Positions 7,401 to 14,504 of a stretch of 64,000 nt of DNA are shown here, piece by piece. This DNA comes from JARYGU01 sp033795365 (lineage in GTDB: Bacteria > Pseudomonadota > Alphaproteobacteria > Rhizobiales > Rhizobiaceae), in the NCBI GenBank assembly GCA_033795365.1, contig JARYGU010000004.1, forward strand, positions 248,001 to 312,000, read 5' to 3'. A program made the position numbers and the translations under genes. The notes beneath the pieces were generated by a model. It searched no databases, was not told the DNA's origin, and worked only from the letters and a program-made list of their open reading frames with translations. The number at the start of each line of letters is the position of its first letter. Within the stretch, counting starts at the first letter, position 1.

Positions 7401-9850
7401 CTGTCTGCACCAAGCGTCAGATTGCCACCAATAGCAAGCGACTGCCCCTGTCGGCCCTCAAGTACGCCACCACCCGAAAGGGAGGCATTGCCCGCGATCG
7501 CGCCACTCCCCGTCACCGTTCCCGGCCCGGAAACCGCCACATCCCCGTCGAACGATCCCTCCACCTCTAGGCGGCCGCCGCGGATCAAAGCCGAGCCGCC
7601 AAGCTGATCGGCTATCGTCAGCGCGCCGCCCGCCACCTCCGTCGTTCCGGTGAAGCCGGCACCATTGCCGCTCAGGATCGTATTGCCGTTCTCCTGAAGG
7701 ATCGCGCCTTGCCCCGCAATGCCGGGAGTGAAATCGAGTGCCGAGCCACCCGCAAGCCCCGTATGATTGAACACCAGCGTGCCCGAACCGTTGCCGAACC
7801 GCAGTTCGCCCGCCTCAAGCGTGCCCGCTGCAACCGCAGTTTCGCCAGACGCCGAGCCGATGTTGAGCGTGCCCCTTCCGCCTGCCTGATCGTCGGTCAG
7901 CACGAATGCCCCGGCACCAGCTCCGACCGAAACGACGCCACCCTCGGCGACCGTGAGCGTGCCCGTACCGGAATAGCCGACACTGAGCTCGCCGGCGCTC
8001 CATTTTGATCCCGCTCCCGAAACCGTCGTCACGCCGGTGCCGCCGGTGCCGAATCCGATATATCCGAAGTCAGAGCTGACCGAACCGCCATCCTCGATCG
8101 TCAGCGCGCCAGAACCGAAAGAGCCGGCAAAGAGAGAGCCGCTGGTGGTCCAAGTCGATCCGGCACCCGAGATCGTCACGGCACCGCTGCTCCCGGTGCC
8201 AAATCCAATATAGCCATAGTTGTTGCTGACCGAGCCGCCGTCCTCGATTATCAGCCCGCCCGTGCTGGAATAGCCGACAGCAAGATAGCCGCTGTTGCTC
8301 CATGTTGATCCGGCGCCGGAAACCGACACGGCCCCGGTGCCGCCGATGTCATATCCGAGATGGCTATAGGCGGTATTGACCACGCCGCCGTCCTCGATCG
8401 TCAGCGTGCCCTTGCCGGATTGGCCGACGGTGAGTTCGCCGGCGCTCCAGGTAGATCCCCGGCCGCTAACCGTTACCTCGCCGGACGATGCCGAGTGGAC
8501 ACCGACAAATGCTTCCGAGTTGGAAACCTTGCCGCCGCCGCTAATCTCCAACATGCCGGAACCAAGTTCTCCGACATTGACACCGCCGTAATTGGTCCAG
8601 TCCGCGGCCGAACCGACGACACGCATCGTCGCTTCACCGCCTCCGGCGCCGTCGATCGCAGCACCCGTCGATCCGAGCCGGCCGGTCAGATCCAGCGAGC
8701 CTCCGGCGACAGCTAAACTGCCCGAAAAACCTAAGCTGTCCCCGGAAAGCGTCAGTGTCCCTGCACCGAGCTTCGCCAGCTTGCCGACACCGTTGAAGGG
8801 CGTGGCAAGCGCGAGATCTGCATCGCTGTTGATCGTGAGTTGCGAGGTGGCGCCGCTGAGATCGACCGAAGATGCGGCAAACGAGGCCATGCCTCCGTCG
8901 CCAATCCGAAGCTCGCCATCCGCGACCGTTACTCCACCGGAGAATTGGCTGTCGCCCGTAAGAACCAGGATGCCGGAACCGGACTTTTTCAGGGTATTGG
9001 TGCCGCCGTTCTCCTTGATGTCGGAACGGAAGGTATCCGAACCCGTCGTGCTTACATCGAAGGTCGCCCTGCCGGCATTCGTATAGATGTCCGCAATATC
9101 GAGAACGCCCCCGTTGCTGACGTTTATTGCCGTGTCGGCGTTCAGATGGAGGGTGTCCGCGGAAAAGCGCCCCTCGTCGGCGACATTCAGCTCCCAAGGA
9201 GCGCCACCAATTGCTCCGAACTGTGCAAATGCCTGAACGGCTACCGACGAACCCCGACCGGAAACGGAGATGGAACCGCTTCCGAGACCTCCGGCCGCAT
9301 ACAACAACTGAGTAGCGAAACTTCCTCCGTTTTCAACGATCAGCCTGCCAGCACCATCCTGATGGCCCAGGACCGTGCCAATACCCACCGTGACCGAGGA
9401 CCCATCCCCGTCCACAATCACGGTGCCCGATGAGCCGGGTAGGTATCCAAGCATTAAGGTACCGGAAGCAGCCAAGGTGCCGGCGTTCTCGACGCGCAGC
9501 GTGTTGTTGCCGACCGGACCGACATAAATGTCCTGCGCAGCCGCACCGGGCGCATCGACGGATGCCGTTCCGCCACCTCGCATGTCGACATCGTTGTCGG
9601 CGGACGGCACCACACCATCCTGCCAATTGGACGGCGTAAACCAGCTACCCGTCGTGCCCGATGTCCACCACGAGATCGCTTCTTGGGCCTGAACCGGCGT
9701 CGCACCGAACGCGGCGCATGTCGCGAGCGCAGTTGAAAGCGAGAAAAGGCGTCTCAACCTCCTCAGGAGTGATGGGGACAAGCTCGATTTCCATCCATTC
9801 CCGATCGTGAACCCCTCCGATGATCTGATATTCGGGGCTGCATACGACAT
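4442..9850 (-). CDS. Giant autotransporter (type Va) with repeat-rich passenger
   Basis: Secreted or surface protein of about 1802 residues. It has an extended signal peptide with a basic stretch (LLRRLRRLFSLSTAL) and cleavage near PVQA-QEA, then a very long Gly/Ser/Thr-rich beta-helical passenger with many copies of the autotransporter-associated strand repeat (GxGTLTLSG, GSGILVLTGD, NTYTGGTEL-like). A linker with LDEATARSAFDQLSGEIHASA follows. The C-terminal beta-barrel spans roughly the last 270 residues from SVWGAGFGSWG and ends in the barrel-typical IRF. The ATG at 9850 has GTGAGGA upstream; a GTG at 9871 is possible but lacks one. It may act in adhesion or biofilm (family inference). 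It is monocistronic and convergent with the SorC gene. Confidence 0.92.
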   Translation of the reverse strand: MSYAAPNIRSSEGFTIGNGWKSSLSPSLLRRLRRLFSLSTALATCAAFGATPVQAQEAISWWTSGTTGSWFTPSNWQDGVVPSADNDVDMRGGGTASVDAPGAAAQDIYVGPVGNNTLRVENAGTLAASGTLMLGYLPGSSGTVIVDGDGSSVTVGIGTVLGHQDGAGRLIVENGGSFATQLLYAAGGLGSGSISVSGRGSSVAVQAFAQFGAIGGAPWELNVADEGRFSADTLHLNADTAINVSNGGVLDIADIYTNAGRATFDVSTTGSDTFRSDIKENGGTNTLKKSGSGILVLTGDSQFSGGVTVADGELRIGDGGMASFAASSVDLSGATSQLTINSDADLALATPFNGVGKLAKLGAGTLTLSGDSLGFSGSLAVAGGSLDLTGRLGSTGAAIDGAGGGEATMRVVGSAADWTNYGGVNVGELGSGMLEISGGGKVSNSEAFVGVHSASSGEVTVSGRGSTWSAGELTVGQSGKGTLTIEDGGVVNTAYSHLGYDIGGTGAVSVSGAGSTWSNSGYLAVGYSSTGGLIIEDGGSVSNNYGYIGFGTGSSGAVTISGAGSTWTTSGSLFAGSFGSGALTIEDGGSVSSDFGYIGFGTGGTGVTTVSGAGSKWSAGELSVGYSGTGTLTVAEGGVVSVGAGAGAFVLTDDQAGGRGTLNIGSASGETAVAAGTLEAGELRFGNGSGTLVFNHTGLAGGSALDFTPGIAGQGAILQENGNTILSGNGAGFTGTTEVAGGALTIADQLGGSALIRGGRLEVEGSFDGDVAVSGPGTVTGSGAIAGNASLSGGGVLEGRQGQSLAIGGNLTLGADSAINVALGSASSAALFEVGGNLTLDGTLNVSDRGGFGAGVYRLFDYSGLLIDNGLAIGGVPQGVSSDSLAIQTAHPGSVNLISTAGAELRFWDGGSAALYDNGSIDGGAGTWRAGGRSWTNAEGSSNGFYHPNPAFAVFQGSAGTVAVDGRDGAIGVTGMQFVSDGYRIESGAIALEGTGGESIVRVGDGTQAGFGVSATIASDLTGNSSLVKADNGTLILSGNNSYTGGTELRGGMLEIASDGALGAKGGDIVFSGGVLSATADLTSARDISIVGSTNAAFAVTRDTEATFSGTITGKTDLVKSGEGTLVLTGANDYRETFVRDGTLVGSTGSIKGNLANAATAVFDQRSDAHFAGDVAGFSGTNGGMIKRGAATLTLDGVSTLDWSVEEGGLVSASNRFGGDLDLAAGALFTFDQSYDGAYGGAISGSGNLGFTGGGKVELRGDNSRFGGMTEVADTTLIVNEALGGSALIGAGGRLQGSGVIGSGWGSTVTLASGSTLAPGNSIGTMTVDGDLILDYGSRYNVEVAPGGSESDLIKVTGSATLNGGTVAHIGMTGTYDPSATYTILSADDGLRGTFDSVTSDFAFLDPTLGYGGHDVTLTLARNDIDFARAAETRNQVATAGGVDSLSLGNDLYDAVVQLDEATARSAFDQLSGEIHASAVMGLIEDSRHIRNAANDRLRSAFEGVGSSTVPVMIYGSEGVAAAPAANRSGISVWGAGFGSWGSADDDGNAAGVDRSTGGFVGGADAMVTDAWRVGLLAGYSHSSFSAHDRASSASSDGYHVGLYAGARWEALSFRSGLAYSLNDLETDRAVGFAGFADSLSASYDATTLQAFGELGYGIETSVVRFEPFVNLAHVSVRTDGYSERGGTAALISSGQTIDATFTTVGLHTQTDVTIKGTELSLTGLLGWRRVFGDTTPTATHALAGSNAFTIAGNPIAKDAAVIGVGIDFDIASRTNFAIAYQGQFGDGAEDQGFNAKLGIRF
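7940..8530 (-). repeat. Four tandem ~48-50-residue repeats in the autotransporter passenger
   Basis: Within the passenger, four consecutive units of about 147-150 bp encode the pattern VSNxxGYIGxGTGxSGxVTVSGAGSTWxxSGxLxVGxxGxGTLTIEDGG, best conserved at the SGAGSTW and LTIEDGG segments. The units begin with SNSEAFVG, NTAYSHLG, SNNYGYIG and SSDFGYIG. They have diverged in sequence but keep length and frame. Boundaries are approximate, read by eye from the translation. Confidence 0.75.
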
Positions 9851-9994
9851 TGACCGATTCCTCACTTGCACCTGGCACGCTCCCCTTGGCGGCTAAGCAA
9901 GGGGCAATGGACCGCAACGCGATACGACCTATCCGTGGCTCCCGTAATCGCGGGTTGAGCGCTCCATTTTCAAAGAAACTCCGCTGCCCAGCGG

Positions 9995-10025
9995 AAAAAA
10001 GCCCGAAACCATATGGTTAGGGGCT
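9995..10025 (-). terminator. Rho-independent terminator of the Omp25-like gene
   Basis: On the minus strand, downstream of the porin-like gene, AGCCC at the 5' side pairs with GGGCT after an inner AACC-ATAT-GGTT palindrome, and the stem is followed at once by six T residues. It is placed to end the transcript 19 bases beyond the stop codon and to insulate the autotransporter gene. Confidence 0.75.
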
Positions 10026-10043
10026 CTGCCATACGGCGCACGA

Positions 10044-10670
10044 TCAGAATTTGATACCAAGACCGATCTTTACGGTGTGCTGATCGACATCGACGTTGAT
10101 GCCCTGGAGATCCTTGTCCCCGTAATCGTTGTAGCGGTATTCAACGCGACCGAAGATCTGGTTCGTGAAAGCGTAGTCCAGACCGGCCCCGACCGTGTAG
10201 CCGTTGAAGGTCTCTTCGTCCTTGCCCAATCCCGGCACGTCTACGTAGCCGCGCGTTGCGGCCCAGCCGGCCGTGGCATAGATGAGCGCTTGGTCGAAGG
10301 CATAACCGATGCGGCCGCGCACCGAGCCTGCCCAATCGGTGCCGAAATCCGCACCGAAAATCTCTTTTTCGTTCCAGTTGTATTCGAGGTCGCCTTCGAG
10401 GCCGACAACCAGATTGTTGCCGAATTGATGGTTGTAGCCGGCAAAACCGCCAAGGACGCCGCCATTGGCATCTTCGGACCCGGTGATGCCGAAACCGGAG
10501 AACTCGCCACCAGCCCACGCGCCGCCGCCCTGAACGCCGATATATGCGCCGGACCAGGTAAAGGCCGGTGCGTCAGCTAGGGGCGCTGCGGGATTTTCGA
10601 AAACGACATCGGCAGCCATTGCCGTGGACGCGCTAAGCGCGAAGGCGGTGGAAAGAAGGAAGAATTTCAT
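10044..10670 (-). CDS. Omp25/Omp31-family outer membrane beta-barrel protein
   Basis: Small outer-membrane protein of 208 residues, typical for the Omp25/Omp31 (opacity-like) family of Rhizobiales. The signal peptide is MKFFLLSTAFALSASTAMA with cleavage before ADVV. The mature part opens with FTWSGAYIGVQGGGAW, a hallmark of the family. Alternating amphipathic strands follow (GGFAGYNHQFGNNLVVGLEGD, QIFGRVEYRYNDYGD), and it ends in KIGLGIKF with the C-terminal Phe needed for barrel insertion. It is single-gene, with its own terminator at 9995-10025 and a long upstream region, consistent with separate regulation. Confidence 0.9.
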   Translation of the reverse strand: MKFFLLSTAFALSASTAMAADVVFENPAAPLADAPAFTWSGAYIGVQGGGAWAGGEFSGFGITGSEDANGGVLGGFAGYNHQFGNNLVVGLEGDLEYNWNEKEIFGADFGTDWAGSVRGRIGYAFDQALIYATAGWAATRGYVDVPGLGKDEETFNGYTVGAGLDYAFTNQIFGRVEYRYNDYGDKDLQGINVDVDQHTVKIGLGIKF

Positions 10671-11045
10671 TGGTGTCGTACTCCGATATTGGCTTGAAGG
10701 AATTTTGATCGAAGGGAGGGCTGTCCGATCGCCTCAGTCGTATCGTCTGCTCCAGGCGCCGGACGGCAACATCGAGGGACTTGGCTGCCGCCTTGGCTGA
10801 CAGAGTGGCAACAAAGCCGGAAGCTCCGATCGCGAGCAGTTATGTTTTCTTGAAATGGGATGGCCTCGGAGCTGGATGAGAGATCCATTTCCGAAGAAAC
10901 CGGACGTCAATCTTCCCCGCTGCAATTCCGCCGACCTCCCGCTTTGCCCCTGATGAGAATCATATGATCAGCAGCAATCGTCACCGCCTGCCAAACAAAG
11001 GCCGGTGCGGGAACGCCAGCCGCATCGAGAGGAGGAGATCAAAAT
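10671..11045. other. Non-coding upstream region of the Omp25-like gene
   Basis: About 375 bases with no convincing gene on either strand. It must hold the promoter of the porin-like gene on the minus strand. I see no strong inverted repeat or recognisable operator. The last 20 bases contain a GAGAGGAGGAGA ribosome-binding-like stretch pointing rightwards into the small reading frame at 11046. Confidence 0.5.
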
Positions 11046-11165
11046 ATGGCTTGGAATATAAGGCCTGACGGTGTCCCGTCATTCAATCTATCCGGGCGCG
11101 CAAAATTCGCCGGTCCAAATGCTCTCAGCACGCAATCCGGGCTCCGCCAACCGCCCGCATTATAG
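11046..11165 (+). CDS. Possible 39-residue small protein with strong Shine-Dalgarno
   Basis: A short frame, ATG to TAG, beginning MAWNIRPDGVPSFNLSG and ending LRQPPAL. It is preceded 8 bases upstream by the near-perfect ribosome-binding stretch AGGAGGAGA, the main reason to list it. It lies divergent from the porin-like gene and its last 6 bases overlap the 3' end of the convergent AraC gene. No domain, signal peptide or membrane helix is visible. It could be a real small protein, a leader peptide or chance. Confidence 0.25.
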   Translation: MAWNIRPDGVPSFNLSGRAKFAGPNALSTQSGLRQPPAL

Positions 11166-12173
11166 TCCCCATCGGGACGCCCGCTGAAACCAGTTCAGCG
11201 ATTCGCTTCGTCCGGCGAGCCAGTTTTTTTGGGCGATGGCGCGGACTTCGCGCGGCGTCATGCTGTAGACTCGCTGGAAGGCGCGTGTAAAATTTTGCGG
11301 ATAAGGGAAGCCGTGTTCCAGGCCGATGTCGGCGACCGACTTGCGGGCCTGCCCACGGTCGCGCAGTGCCTGGCGAGCCAGATGAAGGCGCTGCCTCTGG
11401 ATATATGAAGCAATCCCACCTTCTGCGGAAAAAAGGTAGCTAAGCTTGCGGAGCGAAATACCGAACGTTCCGGCGACCCACTCCGGGGAAATCTCAGGCT
11501 CCAGAATATGCGCATCGATATACCGGCGGATCCGACTGAAATGTGCCGCGGCAATCCCGTGCAGCGTATCCTCTCGCGGGGCGCCATTGAGAGTGGCGGC
11601 AATGAGTTCGACCGTCGGCAAAACCAGCGCCGCAGCCTGCTTCTCATCCAGCAGCGGAAGAGCCCGCAGGAGATTGTCGATGTGATTGCGGAGCAATGCC
11701 ACCATGGGCTCCTGAGCCGCGAAAACCCGCATATTGTGCTCGTCGGGACTGTTCAACAACGGCGCGAGCAGGGGACGAGGGACAAAGAGGGTGAGGTTTG
11801 AAAAATCGGTGGCAGCCCCCGCATGGGCTTGCGCCGTGTCATGGATGATGAGGTCTCCCGGTCCGGCCTGCGCTTCCAGCCGTCCGTCTTGACGCTTCCA
11901 CTGGCCGGCAAGAAAAAACTGCACCTCAAAATGATCGTAGCCATCCGTGCCGATGCGATAGTTGGAACGGCTTAGTTTTTGGGCAACACTGATACAGTGC
12001 GTCAGGAGTAGGTCGCCGAACTGGAACGTGACGTTCGTCGCGTGAAAAGCATCCGGATCGGTGATGTTGAAATCGTACAGCGAACCGGCGGATTCGTCCC
12101 AGAAAGCGAGTGCCTTTATAAGAGGAAGCCGACGCGTGTCGGTTCTGAACAAAAGCGTCGGATGGTTGACCAT
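11160..12173 (-). CDS. AraC-family transcriptional regulator
   Basis: DNA-binding regulator of about 337 residues. The N-terminal 190 residues resemble the AraC-binding-like cupin domain (YDFNITDPDAFHATNV, QVQFFLAGQWKR-like segment). The C-terminal 100 residues carry the two AraC helix-turn-helix motifs: ISPEWVAGTFGISLRKLSYLF, then KSVADIGLEHGFPYPQNFTR and the closing FQRVYSMTPREVRA. The start is uncertain: ATG at 12203 has no ribosome-binding site and ATG at 12173 only a weak one (GAAGAGA). No obvious target lies beside it; it is transcribed in the same direction as the MaoC/TRAP operon but 330 bases downstream. Confidence 0.85.
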   Translation of the reverse strand: MVNHPTLLFRTDTRRLPLIKALAFWDESAGSLYDFNITDPDAFHATNVTFQFGDLLLTHCISVAQKLSRSNYRIGTDGYDHFEVQFFLAGQWKRQDGRLEAQAGPGDLIIHDTAQAHAGAATDFSNLTLFVPRPLLAPLLNSPDEHNMRVFAAQEPMVALLRNHIDNLLRALPLLDEKQAAALVLPTVELIAATLNGAPREDTLHGIAAAHFSRIRRYIDAHILEPEISPEWVAGTFGISLRKLSYLFSAEGGIASYIQRQRLHLARQALRDRGQARKSVADIGLEHGFPYPQNFTRAFQRVYSMTPREVRAIAQKNWLAGRSESLNWFQRASRWGL

Positions 12174-12498
12174 CGTCTCTTCGCGCTCAAATTTCTCTCT
12201 CATACAAATCCGGATTCCCGATTCGCATCCGACGCCGATCTTCGGTCATTTGCGCTGCGCCAACACGTTGGGCTCCTCGCTTCTTACCGTGTTCCTTCGC
12301 CAAGGCGCAACCATTTGCTGTGCCAACCTGCACCGCTCACGGTGTCAGTAGTAGCTCACGGCCGTGGCAGCAGCAGACGTTCTTATCCATGTGCCGCCGC
12401 CTCTAGCTCTGCTCGCAGATGTTGTCATGCCGAAGATCATGGCAAGCGTCGTCACCACGATCAGCCGAAGCCTGTTGCGGTGTTCGGCAGTTGGGAAA
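12174..12498. other. Intergenic region upstream of the AraC gene
   Basis: About 325 bases between the end of the MaoC-like gene and the AraC gene, both on the minus strand. It should contain the AraC promoter. No gene, clear terminator or strong palindrome was found. Frames crossing it lack ribosome-binding sites and recognisable protein features. Confidence 0.45.
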
Positions 12499-13428
12499 CT
12501 AAGAGCAAATGGCGGATCCGTATCCGACAGCGGTCGTCTGTCCCTCCTGATTGGTAAGCCAATATTCGACCTCGACACGTCTGCCGCCGTTCTCAGGTTC
12601 GCTGCTCGTGACAACGCCATCAATCGTTATGACATCCTTCGGGTAGATTGGCGTGAGATAGGTCGAGAAGTGACGGCCCGTGGAAAGAAATGCGTGGCCA
12701 AACAGTGCGGAGAGATATTGAGATGCCCAGCACGATTCCATCATACCCTGGGCGATGCAGTCGCGCAGACCGGCCTTCCTCGCGATCTCCAGATTGGTGT
12801 GAATGCCCTGCTTGTGAAATTCTACGCCGGTGAAGACAGACATCTGGGCCTGGCGGACCTGCTTGGTCAACGGGCGCAAAGCCGTACCGACTGCCGTGCC
12901 GACGGAAATCCTGTCGGCCCGTTCGGCCGGAAGCTTTCGCGGACTGACGCGGCGATCGGGCTCGGCCGAACCAGTGCCGACCTTGATGTCGTCGGGAATG
13001 CGCATGACCTCGGTGGATTTCTGCAGGATGACAATGTCCCCCTGCTCATCGCGGGCGATGCTTTCGAGCACCGTATAGCCCTTACCTCGCTTCATGTACT
13101 TGTCGGTATAGGTGCCGGTAAGCGTCAGCGTTGCGCCGACGGGCACCGGCTTGTAATGGATCACTTCTTCCTTCTGGTGCAAGCCCACAACCTTGTCACG
13201 GTCATAGACCGTCAGGAATATCTGCATAAGATCCGAGACGATCATATGAGGCGGGACATATCCCACTGGCTTAACGATGCCATCAACGATTTTCATGCCG
13301 CTGTAGTCATCGAGTGCATAGGCGTAGCTGCGCAGAAAAAAGTCATCGAGCACGAGTTCGACCGGCCCGAAGCTCTCGCCGATGTAAACATTCTCGTATG
13401 TCGGATCCTTGAAGGTCGATGGCGGCAT
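12499..13428 (-). CDS. MaoC-like double hot-dog protein (paralogue 1)
   Basis: Probable acyl-CoA hydratase/dehydratase of the MaoC superfamily, 309 residues, long enough for two hot-dog folds. The N-terminal half runs to about residue 150 (FGPVELVLDDFFLRSYAYALDD, TLTGTYTDKYMKRGKGY). The C-terminal half begins near VFTGVEFHKQGIHTN. The family catalytic stretch is usually GDxNPIH; here it reads FHKQGIH, so the His is kept but the Asp position is His, and activity may differ. It is last in the Gfo/Idh-SDR-TRAP operon, 57 bases after dctP. A clear paralogue lies at 29387-30310 beside an ABC transporter, tying the loci together. Confidence 0.82.
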   Translation of the reverse strand: MPPSTFKDPTYENVYIGESFGPVELVLDDFFLRSYAYALDDYSGMKIVDGIVKPVGYVPPHMIVSDLMQIFLTVYDRDKVVGLHQKEEVIHYKPVPVGATLTLTGTYTDKYMKRGKGYTVLESIARDEQGDIVILQKSTEVMRIPDDIKVGTGSAEPDRRVSPRKLPAERADRISVGTAVGTALRPLTKQVRQAQMSVFTGVEFHKQGIHTNLEIARKAGLRDCIAQGMMESCWASQYLSALFGHAFLSTGRHFSTYLTPIYPKDVITIDGVVTSSEPENGGRRVEVEYWLTNQEGQTTAVGYGSAICS

Positions 13429-13485
13429 CGTCGCTTGTCCTGTCGGGTTGAAGCGCCCGCCGCTGCGAGACGGCGGGCGAATGGG

Positions 13486-14472
13486 TTACTGGACGCTGCG
13501 GACCTTGGCGAGAAGCGCCACGGCCTTGTTGCCAAGACTTGCGGCATATTCGTCCTGGAACTTGGCAAGGCGCTCGGCGAACTTGTCGAGTCCCTGGGTC
13601 TCCACGATCGTAACGCCGGCCTCTTTCATCTCCTCAAGCGCCTTCGCGTTGAACTCGTTGACGAGACCTGCCTGATAGGCCTGCGCCTCGGCAGCCGCCT
13701 TTACGAGCACGTCCTGCTGTTCCGCGGTCAGAGTGTCGAACTTCGCGGCATTCACCGGAATGAAGCGGAAGTGCCAGATATGCTTGGTGAGGCTCACGCT
13801 TTTCGTGACCTCGTACCATTTGGTCGTCGCCAGCGTTGCCGGCTCGCCCTCGGAGGCCTCGGCAACGCCGGTTTCGATAGCCGAATAAACCTCCGGGAAC
13901 GGAATCGGTGTCGGCACCGCGTTCAGAGCCTTGGCGAAGCCGATATAGAGCGGCGATTCCGGTACGCGAAGCTTGAGCCCGTCCATGTCCTCGATCGTGT
14001 TGATCGCCTTCTTGCTGGCGATGGAACGGGGCCCGAGATAGAGAAAGCCGAGGTTGCGCACGCCCTGCGCCTCGAAGGCGGCCTGGACATCGGGCGCAAT
14101 CACGTCGGCGACGCGCTGCATATGGTCGAGGTCCTTGTACAGATAGGGAAGCTCCAGGACCTGAAGCTCCGGGAAGAAGCGCCCGATGCCCGACATGCCG
14201 CTCGGCGCGATGTCCAGCGAACCGGAGACCACGCTTTCTGCAAGCTCCCGCTCATTGCCGAGCGTGGCGTCGCTATAAACCTCGATCTTCACCTCGCCAT
14301 TGGTGCGCTCGGCGACCAGTTCCGCAAAGCGCTTGTCGGCCAGCGTGTTGCTGTGGTCCGCGGCATAGATGTCGCCGAGGGTGAGTGTGGTTTCGGCCTG
14401 CACGAAACCCGTGCTGGCCGTCAGCGCGAGTGCAGCGAGCGCACCCATCAAGAAACGTTTCTCTACGAACAT
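13486..14472 (-). CDS. dctP: TRAP transporter solute-binding protein, DctP family
   Basis: Periplasmic substrate-binding subunit of a tripartite (TRAP) transporter, 328 residues, with a signal peptide (RFLMGALAALALTASTGFVQA). Family motifs include FAELVAERTNGEVKIEVY near residue 55, SGLDIAPSGMSGI-like segments, and GLKLRVPESPLYIGFAKALNAVPTPIPFPEVYSAIETGVAE, split over residues 160-205, which contains the Arg and Asn-Ala-Val-Pro region that contacts the carboxylate in DctP proteins. This favours an organic acid substrate. It follows the large permease by 32 bases. A perfect AGAAACGTTTCT palindrome lies inside its first codons. Confidence 0.92.
   Translation of the reverse strand: MFVEKRFLMGALAALALTASTGFVQAETTLTLGDIYAADHSNTLADKRFAELVAERTNGEVKIEVYSDATLGNERELAESVVSGSLDIAPSGMSGIGRFFPELQVLELPYLYKDLDHMQRVADVIAPDVQAAFEAQGVRNLGFLYLGPRSIASKKAINTIEDMDGLKLRVPESPLYIGFAKALNAVPTPIPFPEVYSAIETGVAEASEGEPATLATTKWYEVTKSVSLTKHIWHFRFIPVNAAKFDTLTAEQQDVLVKAAAEAQAYQAGLVNEFNAKALEEMKEAGVTIVETQGLDKFAERLAKFQDEYAASLGNKAVALLAKVRSVQ
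14451..14462. promoter_or_regulatory. AAACGTTT-type LacI box inside the dctP 5' coding region
   Basis: The 12-bp perfect palindrome AGAAACGTTTCT lies within codons 4-8 of dctP. Its core matches the AAACGTTT boxes before the operons at 18.1, 25.7 and 30.4 kb. It could be an internal operator or roadblock, or a chance match in codons for Glu-Lys-Arg-Phe-Leu. Confidence 0.4.
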
Positions 14473-14504
14473 GCTCTACTCCTCCGTTGAGCTTTTCTGC
14501 GCCG

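Noticed and set aside
7940..8530. Regular repeats that might suggest a CRISPR array
   Set aside because: Units are about 150 bases, in frame, diverged and inside a single long coding region; there are no short identical repeats with unique spacers and no cas genes.
12364..14490. A 708-codon open frame on the plus strand
   Set aside because: It lies antisense to the MaoC-like and DctP genes, has no ribosome-binding site or domain, and is His/Arg/Asp-rich as expected for an antisense shadow in GC-rich DNA.
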